Positions 61,956-64,000 of a stretch of 64,000 nt of DNA are shown here, one piece after another. Numbering within the stretch: the first letter of the stretch is position 1; the number at the start of each line of letters is the position of its first letter. The stretch is from Channa striata (lineage: Eukaryota; Chordata; Actinopteri; Anabantiformes; Channidae): contig CM065168.1 of the NCBI GenBank assembly GCA_033026295.1, positions 29,711,226-29,775,225 on the forward strand, in the 5' to 3' direction. Under the pieces are notes generated by a model that was given only the letters and a program-made list of their open reading frames with translations, did not search any database and was not told the origin of the DNA. Made by a program: the position numbers and the translations under genes.

Positions 61956-62759
61956 CAGACCGAGAGGGAGAAATTCAAAGAGACAAAAAGAAATGACATA
62001 AATGTTTAATTTCAGAGTGGAATTTGTGCTACTTTCTATGTTGTTCATGTATAATTTATGTCAGTGTCATAAACTGAATTAAAGGAAACGAGTGAAACGG
62101 ACAAAGATAAAGTGGGAGAAATAAAAAATAACAACAAAAAAGGGAGATGTCTGTCCAGCTGGCTTGCTCATTGCCTGCAGTTCAATGGTCACCGAAATGG
62201 TCAGAGCTTTGATGAAATAGCCCTTTAATTGCTTTCCAATAGCAGTTGAATGTGAGCCGTGGGTATTTATACAGTATATAAGCTTTGTGCTTATGGGTTA
62301 TGGCATTGATCAGTGTCTCAATCCTTGCACTGGTTCATCACAGCTTCAATGATGAATACATAAGTAGGTAATTGAAATGCTTTGCCGAAGAGGATGAGGA
62401 GAGGGGAATGAAGTCCTAACATAACTGGGGCAGAATATTAAAACTGGCTTTCATTAGGTGTTAAATGCTGGCAACGTGGAGGAGGTGGGGTTTTCTTTCT
62501 TTGACACAATAACTCGGGTTCCTACAGCTTTAATTTGTACTGTGGAAAAAAGTGATACAAATCTGTTACAGCGAAACAGTGACACAATAGAAATGAGTAG
62601 ACTTCTCCTGCTGTAAGCGTATTGTGTCACTTCCTGTTTCTTCACACTGTTTCGGGTCTCTGCTGAAGGATTTCCCTGTATATAAACTATCACTTGGGAC
62701 GTGAAATTTGAAGTAAAAACTAACTAGCTAACGCTAACTAAACTTAATCGATCTTAGCT

Positions 62760-64000
62760 TCGCTAGCCTAGCACTTAGAAATGACTTCTCCGTCTCCTTC
62801 TGTCTCTCCTCTGACTTGCTCAGTATGTCACATGTTTAGTTTTTCCTCGGCCTCCTTTAGTGATAACGATACTTTTAATAAGTGTAGGGTTATTGCAGCA
62901 ATCGGTATTGGAAGCTCGGCTCCGCACCATGAAAAATATTCCAGCTAGTCAGGCCCCGGTAGCTGGTGCAGACCAAGCTAGCATACTTAGCATAGCCACT
63001 GTTAGCTGTTCCCCAGCAGTACCCGAGCAGCTGGGAAGCCAGGCCAGCTCGGTGAGGGTTCGTAAGAGGTCTAATGCTAAACGGGCGACTCTATAGTCAG
63101 AAACATGAAGTTAGAGATTCCAGCGGCCACAGTCTAATGTTGCCCTGCGGCCGAAGCGGGCAACATCAAATCATATTTGTAACTCCTGTCGAAGGATAAA
63201 CGTAGATACAGTAAGATTATTATTCATGCAGGAACATATGACAAATCGGAGGTCACTAATCGGTGTGTAACTTTGCCAAAACAATGGCGGACTCCATATT
63301 TTTCTCTGGATCCCTGCCAAATCTGATCAGTGACGACATGTGTAGCTGCTGTCTAGGTGTTGTCCAGCAAACGATGTGGGCTACATAGACAACTGGAAAT
63401 GTTTTTGGGGAAAACCTAGGCTGATTACGAGAGATGGCATCCATTCTACTTTGGATGGTGCCATTGTCTTATCAAAAAATATGGCTGAATTTAGATAATA
63501 GAAAAAATAACAACAACCCCCGGTTTCTTTTCAGCACTGTAGCCAGGCTGACTAAGAGCCATAGTTCAGTTGAGACTAGTATTCCCTCAACGCTATGTAG
63601 CAATGACTTCATGACTTTCTTCACAAACAAAATCGTAGCTATTAGAAATAAAATTCACCAGACCCTCCCCACAAATACAACAGAATTAGAATCATCAGTA
63701 AGTCCTCAGTCCCTTTTAGACTGCTTTGTGCCTATAGATCTTGCTGAGTTAACTTCAACTATTATGGCATCATAACCAAATACATTTCTGCTAGACCCTA
63801 TTCCAGTTAGACTGGTCAAAGATACTCTACCCTTATTAGCCACGTTCATATTAGATATCATTAATCTATCTTTACAAACAGGATATGTAGCAAAGGCCTA
63901 TAAGGTAGCTGTAATCAAACCTCTACTTAAAAAACCTTCCAGGTGTCTTAGCCAATTACAGACCAATATCCAATATCCCCTTTATTTCTAAAACACTTGA
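62760..64000 (+). mobile_element. Decayed L2-like LINE, cut by the window end
   Basis: The plus strand opens with a short ORF1-like part from about 62780 (MTSPSPSVSPLTCSVCHMF). It then shows endonuclease-region words (IIIHAGTYDKSEVTN, ERDGIHPTLDGA) and, from about 63500, the linker and start of reverse transcriptase: PRFLFSTVARLTKSHSSVE, DFMTFFTNKIVAIRNKIHQ, LDPIPVRLVKDTLP and YKVAVIKPLLKKPS. These match the common fish L2/Maui-type arrangement. Stops and frameshifts between the blocks mark it as a pseudogene. The catalytic part of the reverse transcriptase would lie beyond 64000. Confidence 0.8.

Overview
This window is vertebrate nuclear DNA, almost certainly from a teleost and probably a percomorph. 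The genes are split by GT-AG introns (one is GC-AG). The proteins match vertebrate families. The intergenic DNA carries fish-type repeats: long CA/GT microsatellites, Tc1-like relics, SINEs with LINE-type tails, an L2-like LINE and small MITEs. There are no bacterial operons, phage genes or CRISPR arrays.

Genes are dense in the first 27 kb. From left to right they are gphb5 (+, thyrostimulin beta subunit, 1002-2031), gpha2 (-, thyrostimulin alpha subunit, coding 3803-4429 with a 5' UTR exon at about 6068-6125), majin (-, meiotic telomere-to-nuclear-envelope anchor, nine coding exons, 18543 down to 9427), an aldo-keto reductase (+, five exons, 19731/19780-21357) and bad (-, BH3-only cell-death protein, three coding exons, 26644 down to 25116). 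The two hormone subunits are known to pair with each other, and here their genes lie tail to tail with about 1.8 kb between stop codons. Majin and the reductase share a head-to-head promoter region with several E-boxes. The bad promoter is a GC-rich stretch with a perfect CRE palindrome. From memory, GPHA2, MAJIN and BAD are all in 11q13 in human, whereas GPHB5 is in 14q23, so the gphb5-gpha2 linkage is the most notable feature here.

From 27.5 to 64 kb I find no confidently coding exon. A 30-bp minisatellite (27801-28050) sits inside a weak minus-strand gene candidate (27723-28708). A GC-rich block with (GACT)n and a good splice donor at 43546/43547 looks like the noncoding first exon of a long plus-strand gene that continues beyond the window. 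Neurexin-2 is a guess from synteny only. The rest is microsatellites and transposon relics, ending in the 5' part of a decayed L2-like LINE.

I did not find a clearly new biological system. The observations most worth following are the gphb5-gpha2 linkage, the absence of any N-glycosylation site (or any Asn) in gphb5, a one-base disruption of the reductase start, a GC-AG intron in majin, an overlapping uORF on bad, and two related unnamed MITE copies.
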